Below are positions 1 through 13,200 of a stretch of DNA of 64,000 bases, piece after piece (within the stretch, counting starts at the first letter, position 1; every line of letters starts with the position of its first letter). The notes under the pieces are model-generated. The model ran no database searches and was not told where the DNA came from. It was given only the letters and a program-made list of their open reading frames with translations. Source of the DNA: Blasia pusilla (taxonomy: Eukaryota; Marchantiophyta; Marchantiopsida; Blasiales). Location: NCBI GenBank assembly GCA_050084515.1, contig CM114275.1, positions 17,918,001 to 17,982,000 of the forward strand. The letters run 5' to 3'. The position numbers and the translations under genes are program-made.

Positions 1-3000
1 TATCAGTGTCAGAACATATGCAGGTTTTCCAGCTTGCTGGAGCATCATCTGCACTAGTCATGCTCTTGTTATCACCGGTGGAAAGCAATCGCGAATGTGC
101 AGAAGAGTCAATCACCCACTTTCTTCAAGCTAACGATGAGTATCTTCCTGCCCAGATTCATTGCCACTGTGCTCCAGTGCTCCTTGACTTTTGCAAGCTT
201 CTTGCCAAGAGTGCCCCCCATCACAATCTTTACGCGTTGTGTCGCAACGCCCTCGCTCGCCTCCTCGATACTGTAGGTATCACACACGATAGTCTGTACT
301 TCAACGAGGCCAAGGCTGAAAGTATCGTTCATGACTTTTCTCCATTTGTAAATGAGCTTTCCTTGCGTCTGTCTTCAAATCTACGTGGGATCGCAAAAGC
401 ATATACTACGAAGGAGACATCCATAAATTTTGCATCCTACGTCAAAGAAGCGAAAGATTTCACGGCCTTTGTGATCCCTCTCTGCAAAGCTATGGAGGTT
501 TGCAAAGGAATTGATTCCTCGGGGTCAAGTCATGGTGTGAGAACTGGTGAAGGTGCAGGCTTAAGATACGTAACTGGAAGCAGAACTAACTACGGAGCAC
601 TGGGAAGTATTGATGGTCCCCCTTCCGACTTTCGAATTTCAGCAGCTGTTACTACGGATATGAGCCCAAGTAGAATTTATGCTCTTGGCGTGGGCGTAGA
701 AATCGGTTCACACGGATGGCTCCGCGCTCTTTTCAGAGAGCTTCTGCAGGAAATCAACAATTGTCTAGAAGCAGTGGGTCTTGTAGCAGAGAGGAATCAA
801 GAGATGCAAGGCCCTGCTGCCTCAGTGGCTGAAGATAGGGAAAGACCACTAGGATGGGCCCCTTTCTTGGTTGTACTGAAAGGCCTACATGCTGTTGCAA
901 AACTTTATGAGGGTGCAATGGAGGATTTGCTACATGTCCTTTGTGAACGACATACGGCTTTGAATGTCCTAATAAGGCAGTCAAGGTGGCAGGATGATGA
1001 CTTCTGGCTTCTTGAACACAAATACCTACTAGATTTCGAATCAAAGAGGAGGTTGGTAATGGCTATGCTACCAGAAGCACAAGACGATCACGATGAGCGG
1101 CAAGAAATAGTTGTTCACCGGTCACAGCTTCTAACTGAATCCTTCGATTTACTGGCATATGTTGAGCCTGATTGTCTTCAAGGAGGAATATCGGTGGAGT
1201 TCGCAACAGAGGAGGCAACAGGACCCGGGGTGTTGAGGGAATGGTTCTCTATGATATGCAGGGAGATATTCAACCCTCAAAATGCCCTGTTTCTACCGTG
1301 CCCTAATGATCGAAGGAGGTTCTTCCCTAATCCTGGTAATGATGCTCGACCTTTTAAGTTCTTTGAGTCCTGTTATCTGTGTCTCTCAAGGTTTAGTAGG
1401 GCGCTTATTGCGATTACCGAAGCTTTATTTATGGCAATTGTCTCAACCTCCAATGGTGTACCCCATCTGGGGTCATGGCAAGAAGTCCTGACCCCAAGAA
1501 AGAGGAACCTCTCTTTCTTGCCGACTTTTTAATTTAATAAAACATGTGGTTGAATATCACAATTTGATTTAGTTTCATGGCCATGGAAGCCTCCAGCCTC
1601 ATTAGACGTGCCTTGAGTAGCCCTAGTAGCACAGTATACAGTAAACTGTACTCATGAAGTTGTACTGCCTGTTATTAACTTGCAATCCTTGACCCACATA
1701 GTAGTCAGACAGCGCTCGCCACTAGATTGGGTGGGGGAAGAGATGGCAAAAGTGCTATGTGAGGGGGGAGACTCTCTTCTGTAAGTGTGAGTACATACGA
1801 AAGAGGTTTTTAGAGCTGAGATTCCATTTGTCAGCCAAGAAGCTTTATACAAGAAAGTGAACTGCGTTAGGACCCACAGAAGTATAAATAGCAAGTGCAG
1901 GCGTGGGGCAATGAACAAAATGTAGAAGAGGAGGGATAATTCACTCTCCCATTAGTAAGAGGGGCTGAATGGGCAAATATATTGACTACGGGCATCAGAG
2001 ATGTGTTAAGTAATTCCTATTGTAGTCTTGGGACCATAGACCCTGCTCCCTAGTTGAAAGGTGCCAGATGCTGGGATGTGAGCTGGCTGCATGATATGGA
2101 GGAAATGAACTGATTTATTATCTATGGGGACCTAAAAGAAGCATGAGACTTCTTATAATATTGCAGTTTCAAGGTATTCCAGATTGTGGAAGATGAGCAA
2201 AAGCAAAATAAGCCGGGCATACCATTATAAACTTACCGTCCTAGATGTTATCCTAGATCTTACAACTGAACCTCGCTCAGCTTTTTCATTCCTTTCTTCC
2301 TCTACAATCAGAGATAGTGCTCATTAAATAGTACCCAACCTTCAAGGTGTGCACCTTGGTGGGTTGGTACTAGAGATGGGGACAGGTGCAGGGGGAGGAA
2401 GAAGTGAAGAAGTTACACTTACACAGAGACTATACTAATGAAGCGTTGCTTTCCATAGCCTTACCACCGTAGTACCCACACCTTGCTTCGACTGGGATGG
2501 GTGCACAGGGAGGAAAAAATCAAGGAAGTACCGTATGAGAGAGGTCTATGGTTGCAAGGCTGGCACTAGAATGAGCAGCCTTTATCAAGAGAAAAATAGA
2601 AAGGTTCCCTCAACTTCTAGGGATCTGCCTTGAGTGGCTACTTTCTTGGTATCAACTAGGTTCCATAGCTAAGTCTTCTGATTTGAATAAAAAGCTGAGT
2701 GAAGTGAGGGTCAGTTGTAAAAGTCCAGGCAGTCCTTCTGTCAACTTGGTCTGAAAATCGCTTATTGGCTGTTTATCCTCTTGGATCTACAAGATTGGAA
2801 TTTTCCGTTCTTAAAGAACAGTAAGGTTGAGGAATTTAGAGAGTTTTGAATAGATTGATTGATGTAGTTGCTTGAAGGTCACAGATTTGTACTGATTCTG
2901 TATTTGTGTCACCAAATAATTGGGTAGTGGTAATGCATTCTGATTGGGACTGTCTTCTGACTGGGTCTGCCTCTCGTTATCTTTTTTGCTTGCAGCGTCA

Positions 3001-5150
3001 GGTGTGAATCCTGGGCACCTCACATACTTCCGTTTCTGTGGTCGAGTTATAGCTCTTGCCCTTATGCACAGGGTGCAGGTAGATGTGGTCTTTGCACTGA
3101 CCTTTTTCAAGCAGCTTGCTGGACTCCCTATATCCTGGGAAGATGCAAAGGATGCTGACCCATGTTTGTATGAGAGCTGCAAGAAGATCCTAGAGATGGA
3201 TGCGGAGACAGTTGATTCAGATGCTTTGGGTCTTACATTTGTAAGTGAAGTTGAAGAACTTGGTACTCGCAAGACTTTGGAGCTCTGCAATGGTGGAAAG
3301 GAGATGGTCGTGAATAGTGAGAATAGAAGGCAATTTGTGGAACTTCTTGTTCAGCGGCGGTTGGTCACCTCAGTTGCAGACCAGATAAAGTCATTCTCAC
3401 AAGGATTCTCTGATCTGCTGGTCAATGCTAATCATGAGCAGTTTCTCCGTGCTCTTGAACCTGAAGATCTTGATCTAATGCTGTATGGGAAGGATCGGAA
3501 TATCTGCCTTGAAGACTGGAGGTCGCATACGGAATATCATGATTATACTGGTTCCGATAACCAAATTATCTGGTTTTGGCAGGTGTGTAAGTTCTTCAAC
3601 TTTGTGTTGGGCTTTGCCCCGCTTGCTTGGCATAGAGCTGTAAGACATTGCCTATGGAGTAATACCCTGTCTGGGATGAATGGTGGGGCCACTCACTAAA
3701 ATGATCCATTACACTGGTGAACTTCCGTTCTCCAGACAGGCCTGGGCGAGATCGAATTCAAGTCTGGAGTTCATGCCCTCAAAAGTTGTACATCTGGTTA
3801 TGTCACTCCAAGTCTCATTTCTAATGAGATTATTGTGAATTCTACTGTGGGATTTATCTGTCGGATTTGTGTTTTTTCTTGGGGCTGGATCAGGTGAAAA
3901 CTGATTGCTCTACAGTAACATCTGTTGGTGGGCTGATAATACACATGAATCATGCCTTGTGTAAATGCATGAGTTGGGTAGCTAATCACTTATAAAATAC
4001 AAACTCTGATATGAATTTAAAACTGCAATTTTTACTTGCGGTGATTCCCAAACATGGAGGTCTGTTGTTTGGTATCCATACTAGAGACATTTGAGGTCTG
4101 GTGCAAATTGTTGGAAGTAGCTAGGATACTGAAGCGTCAATGTCGCGAATGTATGGCATGCTTCCACTTTTGGGCGAAGACAACTAAATACTAGCCTCAT
4201 GTGTGATCTGTGGCTTAGTTTGGTCAACTAGAAACTATCTCTTACTATTATCTATGAAAGGTACTCGAATTAGTGATGGTAGTTCAGTGTATCCCAAGTG
4301 GTGAATATAACACAAAGTGTTTCCATATCTGGTGATTGGTAGAATACACAATTGTGGGTTTCTGCTGGTTGTCTTCATCTAGAATTTGGTACTCTTCCTG
4401 CAGATTTAGGCGTTGACACGTCTTTTTAGGAATGAGTATGTTATCAAACAGCAGTTTCTTCTCACAGGTTGGAAGAGTCCCCATTTTTATATACGATTTT
4501 TTTCCTTGGTTCTTTTTAGGGTCTCTTGAGGTTTGAATTGCCAATATTCTTTCTTGAAAAGATGAGATTTTGTGTTCCAGGGAGGGTGCATGGATTGAGT
4601 TGGGTTTTGTGAATTTTAAGACCACTTTGGTTCTCAAAGTGAGCAGTGACAATGGAGTGAGGTTTTTGTTCTTTGTTCCTGTCCTTTCCTGAAGTTTACC
4701 TCACGTAAACTTCAGGAAAGAGCCAATGGTTTAGTTCTGGTATCACTAGAGGTCTTTCTCTACTTATAATCAAGGAAAAATCTGTAATTGTGGCCAATGT
4801 GGCCTGCCAGGAGGCATCTGATGGACAAGTAGTTTCTTGAATTCACATTGTGGAAAGTGATCAATTTTAACTGTCCATCCCTGCAGGTGACAGAGGGCAT
4901 GACACCAGAGCAGCGAAGGAGACTGCTATTTTTTTCCACATCAGTTACTCATCTACCTGCAGAAGGTTTTGCTGGGCTCTCATCAAAGTTTCATATACAC
5001 AGAGCACATACTGACACTAGTTGGTTGCCAACTGCACACACCTGCTTCTATCAACTGGTGTTACCTGCATATCCTACGTTTGAGATGATGCATACCCGTC
5101 TCCATGCAATTACAGAGGTTCACATAGCTGAAGGATTTGGGTTTGCTTAG
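1..5150 (+). CDS. UPL5: HECT-type E3 ubiquitin ligase, UPL5-like (5' end outside window)
   Basis: The product transfers ubiquitin from an E2 through a HECT cysteine to substrate lysines. Three exons are visible: up to 1335, 2996-3582 and 4887-5150, with GT-AG introns whose phases agree (1333 readable bases, then 587, then 264 ending in TAG). Exon 1 holds the helical middle region and the start of the HECT domain, with the motif EEATGPGVLREWF. Exon 2 carries the HECT N-lobe (RVIALALMHRVQV, DADPCLY, DSDALGLTF). Exon 3 carries the C-lobe, with the catalytic cysteine in the AHTCFY motif (TGC at 5043-5045) about 35 residues from the end. The motif order and C-terminus match plant UPL5 as I know it. 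The N-terminal ubiquitin-like domain expected for UPL5 would lie before base 1. Introns are 1.66 and 1.30 kb. No inactivating change is seen. Convergent with RRP4. Confidence 0.9.
4684..4720. repeat. Perfect short hairpin in UPL5 intron 2
   Basis: Two perfect 16-base inverted arms (4684-4699 and 4705-4720) flank a 5-base loop, about 170 bases before the exon 3 acceptor. In the pre-mRNA this would form a stable stem. It may be a small foldback insertion; no function is evident. Confidence 0.8.
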
Positions 5151-6228
5151 CCCATGTTTACGAGTAGACTCTGAAATGTCTTCCTCAATGTGTCTTGATA
5201 GCACATTCATGAGGGTAAAGACTAGATTCGGTGGGGTTTGGAGTTTTTCTTCTCATTGAGCCAGATTCTGCTCCTCCCTCCTTTGGTATCTTCATATAGA
5301 AATTGGACTTAAGGGATGTGGTTTCTCTGTAAATTTATTAGTGCAAAGAGGGTGCAGAAGGAGGTTGGTAGAGAACAAAGTAGAGTGAATATTCTTTATT
5401 GGATCAGAGCAGAGGTTGGATCCAAGTGGGGTTCCCACTGGTAACATTGGGAAATAAAGTGTCATGTTGCTGCTAGCAGACCCCGTGGATGGTTCTTCCT
5501 TCACAAAGGTTTTGTTATATCCAATGATTTCATGAGGAAGAACTCTTTTATTGGTCAAGAATTTTAACTCCGACAGGCTTCCTTGTAATTTTCTAAACTT
5601 CAATTTCTGAATCTTAACCTTCACTGACATTTATCTGTCTTGGTGACGATTTTTAACAGTTCGTGTAGTGGGAGTCAGCAAGTTATTGAACCTGTGAATG
5701 GTTAGCCAAAACGAGGTTATATTATTAATTGGGCGTGTGCTGCCCCCTAATACCTTCTCGTATAGTTAAGCCATTGGTTCTGAATTAAATGATCAAGTTG
5801 TGGAATGAGCTGTGGCTTGTGAGTGTAACTGACCACTCCCATGGTTAGTTTTTGGGGTCCGAAAAAGCAAGAAGGTTGTGAATGTCTGATCAAAGTTCTT
5901 AGGGTGAGAAAACAAACGAGAGTTGGGTACGTCTGTATGAACCATTCCAATGTTGTAAATATGTAAGAAATGTGAGTCAGAGCAGCGAATGAAATTTATG
6001 GAGAACTTCGTAGGCTAGACTCATCCAGACTATATACCAGTGTGGATGGTGGCTAGAGATAAGATAGTCGGTGCCTCTTTTAGCCAAGTGGCTAGATGGA
6101 GAACCACTAAGGGTTCCAGATATTTAAGCCTGAAACCTCTACTAAAAGGTGGAGCCCTACTTTACCCAATTGGCCGGTTAGGAGAAACCACTAAGGGAGG
6201 CTACTTTACCCAAGTGGCTAATGCGATG

Positions 6229-6406
6229 AAGAATCACTAAGAGTAGCAGCATTAAGTAGCTCCTCCACTGGACACTTAGTTTAAGCCTAACACCATACCC
6301 TAAGTGGGTGTTCCATCAAGAACCACTAAGAGTAGCAGCATTAAATAGCTCCTCCACTAGACACTTAGTTTAAGCCTAACACCTTACACTAAGTGGGTGT
6401 TCCATC
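6229..6406. repeat. Tandem duplication, about 88 bp x 2
   Basis: Two adjacent near-identical copies (about 6229-6316 and 6318-6406) each run from an AATCACTAAGAG/ACCACTAAGAG start to AAGTGGGTGTTCCATCA. Shorter related pieces containing CCACTAAGGG and CAAGTGGCTA occur just upstream (6080-6230), so this is the best-kept part of a decayed local array. Confidence 0.8.
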
Positions 6407-6898
6407 AAAGATATCGCCTTTGTATCACCAGCTGTCCTTCCAAGCTTTGAGGACTTTGTCACGGTTCACTCCCCTGGGGGATCTTCAACCCACCACTTTG
6501 GAATTTTTGTGAAGTGTTCCTCCTTGTTGTTGATAGGGGAATACCCCCTTCTTGTTTTTCAAGGGTGGTTGTGGCCTTCGGATACTTGACTCTTTGGGTC
6601 CCCCTCTTGTCTTTCCAATGGGTTTTCCATCATTCATATATATTAAGGTTCATCATTTCTCTTGTTGTAAGCAGCGGCACTCTCTAGCCTTGGTCATCAC
6701 TTATAATCACATCCTCTTGAGGACCCACACGAACTAGAATTTCAACATGGGCCGATTCAAGGTTTTGCTTCTAGAATCTGATTGAATTGGATGTTGAAGT
6801 TGTGCTTCTCATGGAGAAATTTCACCCTTGTCTACATTGTGTCTTTCGCTTTTTTGGGGGCATGACATGGAGGACGGGGTGTAGGAGGTCTGAGCTCT

Positions 6899-7004
6899 TA
6901 ATCAATGTAGGGAAGAAAACAGTTATTTTGAGTGTGGGATAGCCAAATGATTAGGGAATGCTCCCTGATAATTTGAATAACTGTTTTCTTCCCTACATTG
7001 ATTA
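6899..7004. repeat. Foldback element with perfect 29-bp arms
   Basis: Bases 6899-6927 and 6976-7004 are perfect reverse complements, separated by a 48-base loop. Perfect arms in otherwise decayed DNA suggest a recent foldback or MITE-like insertion, or a transcribed hairpin. No open frame and no clear target duplication were found. Confidence 0.85.
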
Positions 7005-7628
7005 CAATACTAAAGTAACTTCAATTTATTTGAGTTCCGATTTTTATTAGGGTTGATTGAGTCAATATGGTGATATCATACTCCTTCGTGCATCTTCCAT
7101 CCCCTCCTTTCCATTACTTCCCTCAGTGAGCACGAGGTGTATCATTATTGTGGTAGGGAAGAGAGGTTTTTGCCATGATTGTTATATCGGAGGGTGAAAT
7201 ATACATGTGGTTCGTGATATGTCATCTCTTTCATATGATGGAGGAGGTTATATCTATCTTCACGTGAGTCTTATTCATGATTTCACCCTTATATAGTATG
7301 AAGTCATATTTTCTAAATGTCCTTATTGTTCAAAGTTCTTTACTCACTATGGAATGTAGAACTACCTTATTGTTAAACATCTTGATTTTAATAAATTTTG
7401 GGTGCATAATATTTCCTATTGAACGAGAATGTTCCTATGGAGCCTGTTGCAATATCAACCTCTCCCCAATCATCGGAGTGGTTGAAGTCTTACCTAGATA
7501 ATATTATGGGTTTTCTTGAAATACTTTTACCTGCTTTGAGTACCTTCTTATGGATAGCTGAAAATTATGGATTATGAAAATTTTATGGATAGGATGAAAA
7601 TTATGGATTATTAAAATTTTATGGTGTT

Positions 7629-8384
7629 AACATTTTTTATGCTATCCATAGGTGGGATTTTGATTACTATCAAGGAATGTGGAAGGGTTGGACCAAGAAT
7701 AAAAAAGAACTACATCTTAATCCCATCTCTACACTTATTAGCAATAGAATGAATTCTTGAAATCTCAAGGATGTATGCCTTATAGTTATAGATATTTCAA
7801 ATTTTCCTATTCTAATCTTGGGCATAGGTTTGCCATTAAGTTGTGGTACATGCTAGACAGGAGCATAAGCGGATTCACAATGAGCATATTTACGCTTAAT
7901 GATGTGAGTAGGTATGCGTAGCCTATGCCTTAAATCCTCTAATAAAGGCATGTCTACATTTTGAGTTAAACCAAAGGTGAGAAAGATCCTTTTTTTTCCC
8001 GCCTGCACACCTTTTCACACAAATGAAAGCCAAGGGCAAGGGTAAATTCATAGACAAATATACCCATGAGCTTTCGAGGAGGGCACAACCATTATCTCCA
8101 TTCCTAAAAATTTAAAGCTTTTACGGCTAGTATGGGGTATATAAATGGCCATTTGCATTGTCTAATGTCCTTCAAGTTCCATGGCCTCTCACTCCTATCC
8201 ACAAGTCATTCTTGCCTTTTGCCATAGGTGTAGGTAACAATATGTATTGTCCGCCAAGACTTGATCAAGGCCCCTTCACTCTTCTTATGAATAGCTGAAC
8301 AAAGTGAACATTTTTTATGCTATCCATAGGTGGGATTTTGATCACTATAGAGGAATGTGGAAGGGTTGGACCAAGAATAAAAAA
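7629..8384. repeat. Direct repeat pair (7629-7706 and 8307-8384)
   Basis: Two copies of about 78 bp, offset by 678 bp, share a block from AACATTTTTTATGC to GGACCAAGAATAAAAAA with few differences. Each is preceded by a segment like CTTATGGATAGCTGA that is complementary to GCTATCCATA inside the repeat, so each copy can fold. The second copy has a much shorter spacer between its arms. They look like two members of a small foldback family. Confidence 0.65.
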
Positions 8385-10233
8385 GCATTATCAAAACATC
8401 AAAATATGTGTTGAGAGATATCATAACTAGAATGGACTTTTGAAAAAAAAAGGATAAATTATTTCATTTATTCTTGTAATCTAAATTCAAATTTTGAACA
8501 ATTAACCATAATATGTCTTTATGTTGTAATAATTTTCCAATGTGGGTGCAAGAAGTTGTATGATGGATTTGAGATTTTTGATCCATCAATTAGCTCTTGA
8601 TCCTAAACATCCATGCTAAAATGTTGTTCCAATCAATGTTCAGAGTGACATTGATTCACACATGGCAGAAATTGAAGAATGTTAATTTATAGTAATTCAA
8701 AACTTGAAATTGGAATTCTACTTCAAACCTAAAGCATAAAATAGTCAATTTCTCATCCCTTATCGAATCATTTCTATCATGTCATTTCCAAATAAAAATC
8801 TTTAAAAATTCCATAATTTTTTAATTTCATCAGAAAAAGGATTTTTCACTTATGAAACTGAATGGGATATTTTATATACATACATACATACATAAATAAA
8901 TAATCAAAACATCAATATGATCCTAATCATGTATGTTATTAGATCATTGTACTAACATACGGTTATCCAAGACACACCAACTTGAAGGCGTCAATTATGG
9001 AGTGTCCAGCATCTTAGATGTCTAGCCATTGAGTATCAATCTCCACGTATGAGTCTTATTTCTATTTTGGGATAACATGTTTAGATTGTGATTGATTCAT
9101 ATGCACGCAACAAAAGTCACATTAGTCATAGTCAAGATGAAATCTCTAGTGTAGTAATATAGTATGATCACTCTTTTTAGGGTTTAGGGAGAAATACCAA
9201 GGTTTCCATGACCTTTCCCATGTTGAAGCCTACACATGACTTGTGTGCAAAAGTCATCTTAGGAGTAGGATGTAGGAGCTCTATGGGTTCACTTCATCTT
9301 TCACACTTCCCAACACATATTATGATTATGATGGTCCATTTCTAAACTTAGATCTCATAGGGTGGATTTTGGGCTTACTCACATGCATAGAAGCAATTGA
9401 GAAAGTGAGAGAGAAGTTCTCGATGATACCATAACACAGATTGCATGTCTTGTATGTGTGCATCTTTATTGTTATTAGAAAGCTTTCTTAATTTACAAAC
9501 ATCTTTTTGCTTGAAATGTGATTACCCGGGAAAACAAATATGTCTCCCTACATGGACAAGACAATACTTCCCATTCTACGAACAAAACAAACATAAATTC
9601 GTGCAATTAATTCCTTCACTCCTGGGCAAGCACAGGCCAGACTTCCCATCTGAATGAATTTGAGATATCCATAATTAGTAACAAAATTAGCCTTTTTGTG
9701 ATGGGCATAGGGACACGTAAGTTGCCCACATTCTCATTTTTCAGCCTGTTTAATATTTTGCTGAACTAGAAATTGTTTGGAAGTACGGTTTGACATTGGT
9801 TGTTGCATTCAAATGAAAATAAGTTGGGCATTTCCACCTGAATACAAGAATCTCATATCCTTTACACATAGCATGTGGGATGACAAAGAGCTTCATCCAT
9901 AGTGAAGGAATACGCGCAGAAATTGCCCATGGGTTTCCTTGGGTTTCTGTGCGTCCGGAAATGGACCTTCACCTTCGGTGTTGTTAAGGCCTTCATTGAT
10001 ACAATATAAAACGTGTAGTCAATTCTCCACCTTCAGGATTCCAATTTCAAGCCGACGTTCCAACTTACAGCATTTTGAAGGATGGAGGCTTAGTCCCATC
10101 CATCAGCCTTCGTTGGCAACTGCTAAATACTCACTCCCAGCACAAATCTATGGCAGTTGCCAGGAATTTCTTCTTCATGCTTTTCTACCCTAAACGCTAC
10201 AATTCTCCATTCAACAAGCTATTGGATTGATCA

Positions 10234-13200
10234 TCAGTTTCCTGCCCCCTTTTTAGCCCTTTGTTCTGCTTCCCTTTCCGTAACTCTCACATAGAACTCC
10301 CCAGAAAACATATCCCTAATTTCCATACCCCAACTCAAACTTGCCTCATAGGTATCAATAATTGATTCAGGATGAATCAGAAACCCACTCGCACCCAATG
10401 CTCGCACAACATTGGCTAACCTGCAAATTCTCTCCCTTACTTCCACAGGTATTTCGACAGTCGGGCTCTCTGCTGCACGTGCATCTTGCATTTGTGTATC
10501 AGCAGGAGTAGATTGAGGTAATGAAGATATCCAAACATATCCGTTACACCCTAAGATTAATTGAACCTCATATTGTTTCAGCTGATGAAAATGTTGTTTT
10601 AATCTCTTGATGAGATAGGGCGCCACTTTGACAAGCTGTCCATTCTCAAGCTGCAAAAAGACATGGGAAAGGTAAGGATGCTGAGCTGGTTGAAAATCAA
10701 GACGACTTATAAAACACTACCCGCCTCCATACACCTTTCTGCGACAACATTTCAGACTCTAATTTAAGCCAGAAACCCAGAGGAGGAAACAAATAAGCGG
10801 AGTCATGTGATTGTGAGTCTTCACTGAGATGGTATGAATGGAGGCCCATGTGCATTAAGATCTCTGTCCCTCACGTCTTCCTAGCTTCGCACACTTCTTG
10901 ATCAAATAACTATTACTTTACTTCTATGAGATTCAGGAAGTAATCATAATGGGCATACATGAACAGAAGGTCATGAACAATGGTAAAGAGTCTTTTGCTA
11001 CTCCCACCCCGTGGAAATTGTTAAATTTACTAGGGTCTTGTATTCCCCTTTTGTGACGACATCGACAAGATAGGACTGATCATATTTCTGGTAGTCTGCC
11101 AGCTAAAACTGTGCCACTTTGGGAATGCAAACTGAAGTACAAGTAGAGGATGAAGGTCCTTTCACTAGCCACGAAAGGAATAGGAAGGAACGGGATATGA
11201 TTAAAGTCCTGCAGAAAGTATGAAGATATGGATAAAACTTCAAGGCACTACGTAATCACATGAAGAACTTAGAGTAAATCGATCAACACACCTCTCCCAA
11301 ATTGCAAGAGAGGTAGTGCAGATTCATTGCCTATGCTGCAATGTCTTTTAGGATCCTACCGCAAGTAAAGTCCATTTTTTTGCGAGGAGACTGGATAACA
11401 CCTTGAATCTCCGCATTGACACTATTGGATGTGAGTTTAGCACTACACTATAAGAGAGTCTCACTCTGTTATTTCTTCATATGAAAACCCATCCCAGTTA
11501 CTAAAACAGTTCAGCCAACGTGTGAAAGGCAGAGTCCAGAGTGATCTCTAACCCCTAAACTCGGGAAAAACTCCAGGAGACAATATACAGAGCCAAAATT
11601 AGGTTTGAATGTACATTGTCCGACTAACGTCTGCGAGTGGCACCAGATCCAGCGGAAGGATCATCAGAACCAATATTGATGTCGGTAGAGATACAGGGAT
11701 TTCGATGGAAGCAAGAAACACCTTTGATTGAAAGGGTTCATGAGATTGCTAACACAGGAAGGCTTCTTAAAGGATCTCCATCGTCTGAACCAGATGAGAA
11801 AGTTTTTGTGAATGCAGTGGAAGAAATCTTAGAGCAAGACACAATTGCAGAAGAAATGAAGAGACCATTCCCTACTTACTCTGTACCATGAACAAGCTGA
11901 CTTGAACTACCTTCCGGGGATCGATTATTTAGGAACCGGCCAGAAGTTCAAGTACAGGACAGAAATAGGACTGTGACACACAATACAAAAAGATGCACAC
12001 AGTGGGAAGACCTCAATCTACAACCTTGTCACAATCAAGTATTTCAAAGCGGAAAGATCCTCTCCTCCAAAATCGCTAATCTGGTATCATTAGTACAGTT
12101 CTTCAAGTTCAGTAGCTTTCATTCAAAGTCCAAACCTTCTGTACTGGTTGGTAACATTTTTAGCCATCATAATTCAGCTAAGATCTATTTTCTTATGGCG
12201 CACTCACTCTTGGCTGAAACATATAATCTCTTATTTGTTTACTAAATTCCTAGACATGAGGACTTGTGAGGGAAGCCAGAAAATAAACCCAACCCACATA
12301 AGTTACGCACTGATATTCTATGTGGCAAGCACTCCCACTATATGAGGGACTAATTCATGTCATATAGCATTTTATTCAAGTCCTCTTTCTCCACCCACCC
12401 CGGTCGATATTGCCATCCAGCCAGGGCAAGGTATCATCACATTGTTACAACATGCCACTTTGTGATGATACAATCTCTGTAGCTTCACTTTTCCAGTTAT
12501 ATTCAAAGCCCTTGCAAAGTTGCAGCACAGGAAAATAATTTCTTTCCCGTCATATCTCAGTATGGAGATTAGAATCTCCATACTAACACTCTCTTTGGTA
12601 CGAAAAATATTGAGTTAAACCAAGGGCAGTGGAACACTTAAAAACTGCTATCTGGATATGCATCAATTCTTTTCGGCCTGTGTGAATCAGCTCTTAGAAG
12701 TTGGTGTTAGTTTCAATACCCTGGAAAATCATCGCCTACACAGCGTTTGCATAAGCAAGAACTATAACGTGCACAGAATAGGATAAACCTTGCTGTGTTG
12801 CTGAAGAAACAACATCAACCAATCCAATCTGTCAAAAGAAAGAAACCAGGCAAATAATGATTGCGACATGCTTACAACTTACCTTGCCATATTTCAGACT
12901 ACGAGTGTGGAGATGAAGGGATCCATCTTGATGCAGGGTTTGTACTTCAGCCTACAAGCACATCTTTCAATAATTCAGACAATTTCTCAGGTCCACAAAC
13001 TTCTCTAGGCGCACTTGAAGAAACTTACACAAGTGATATTGTGTTCTAGCAAGAGTCTGTAAAGGAGATTAAATTGAGAGTTTGGTCAGACAACGCACAC
13101 TAATAAGATCATTCTCAGCAAAAAGATCTCTCATATTCAGCTCATCTGTTGCTGTCCTGCGCCTCTGCCAAAAAGCTTCACCTCAAGAGGGTTAGTACCA

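Larger units (their letters stand above)
5151..9900. other. AT-rich intergenic region between convergent UPL5 and RRP4
   Basis: No open frame here looks conserved. The first part should contain the UPL5 3' UTR. The rest holds local repeats listed separately (6229-6406, 6899-7004, 7629-8384) and a short (CATA)n run near 8877-8895. Open frames here are short and give low-complexity or unrecognised peptides. Confidence 0.6.

Noticed and set aside
2811-3290. 159-codon minus-strand frame over UPL5 exon 2
   Set aside because: Shadow of the HECT exon; the plus strand holds the conserved motifs and splice sites.
11637-11891. 84-codon plus-strand open frame in the last RRP4 intron
   Set aside because: No recognisable domain, opposite strand to the gene, and no sign of its own promoter; possible but unsupported.
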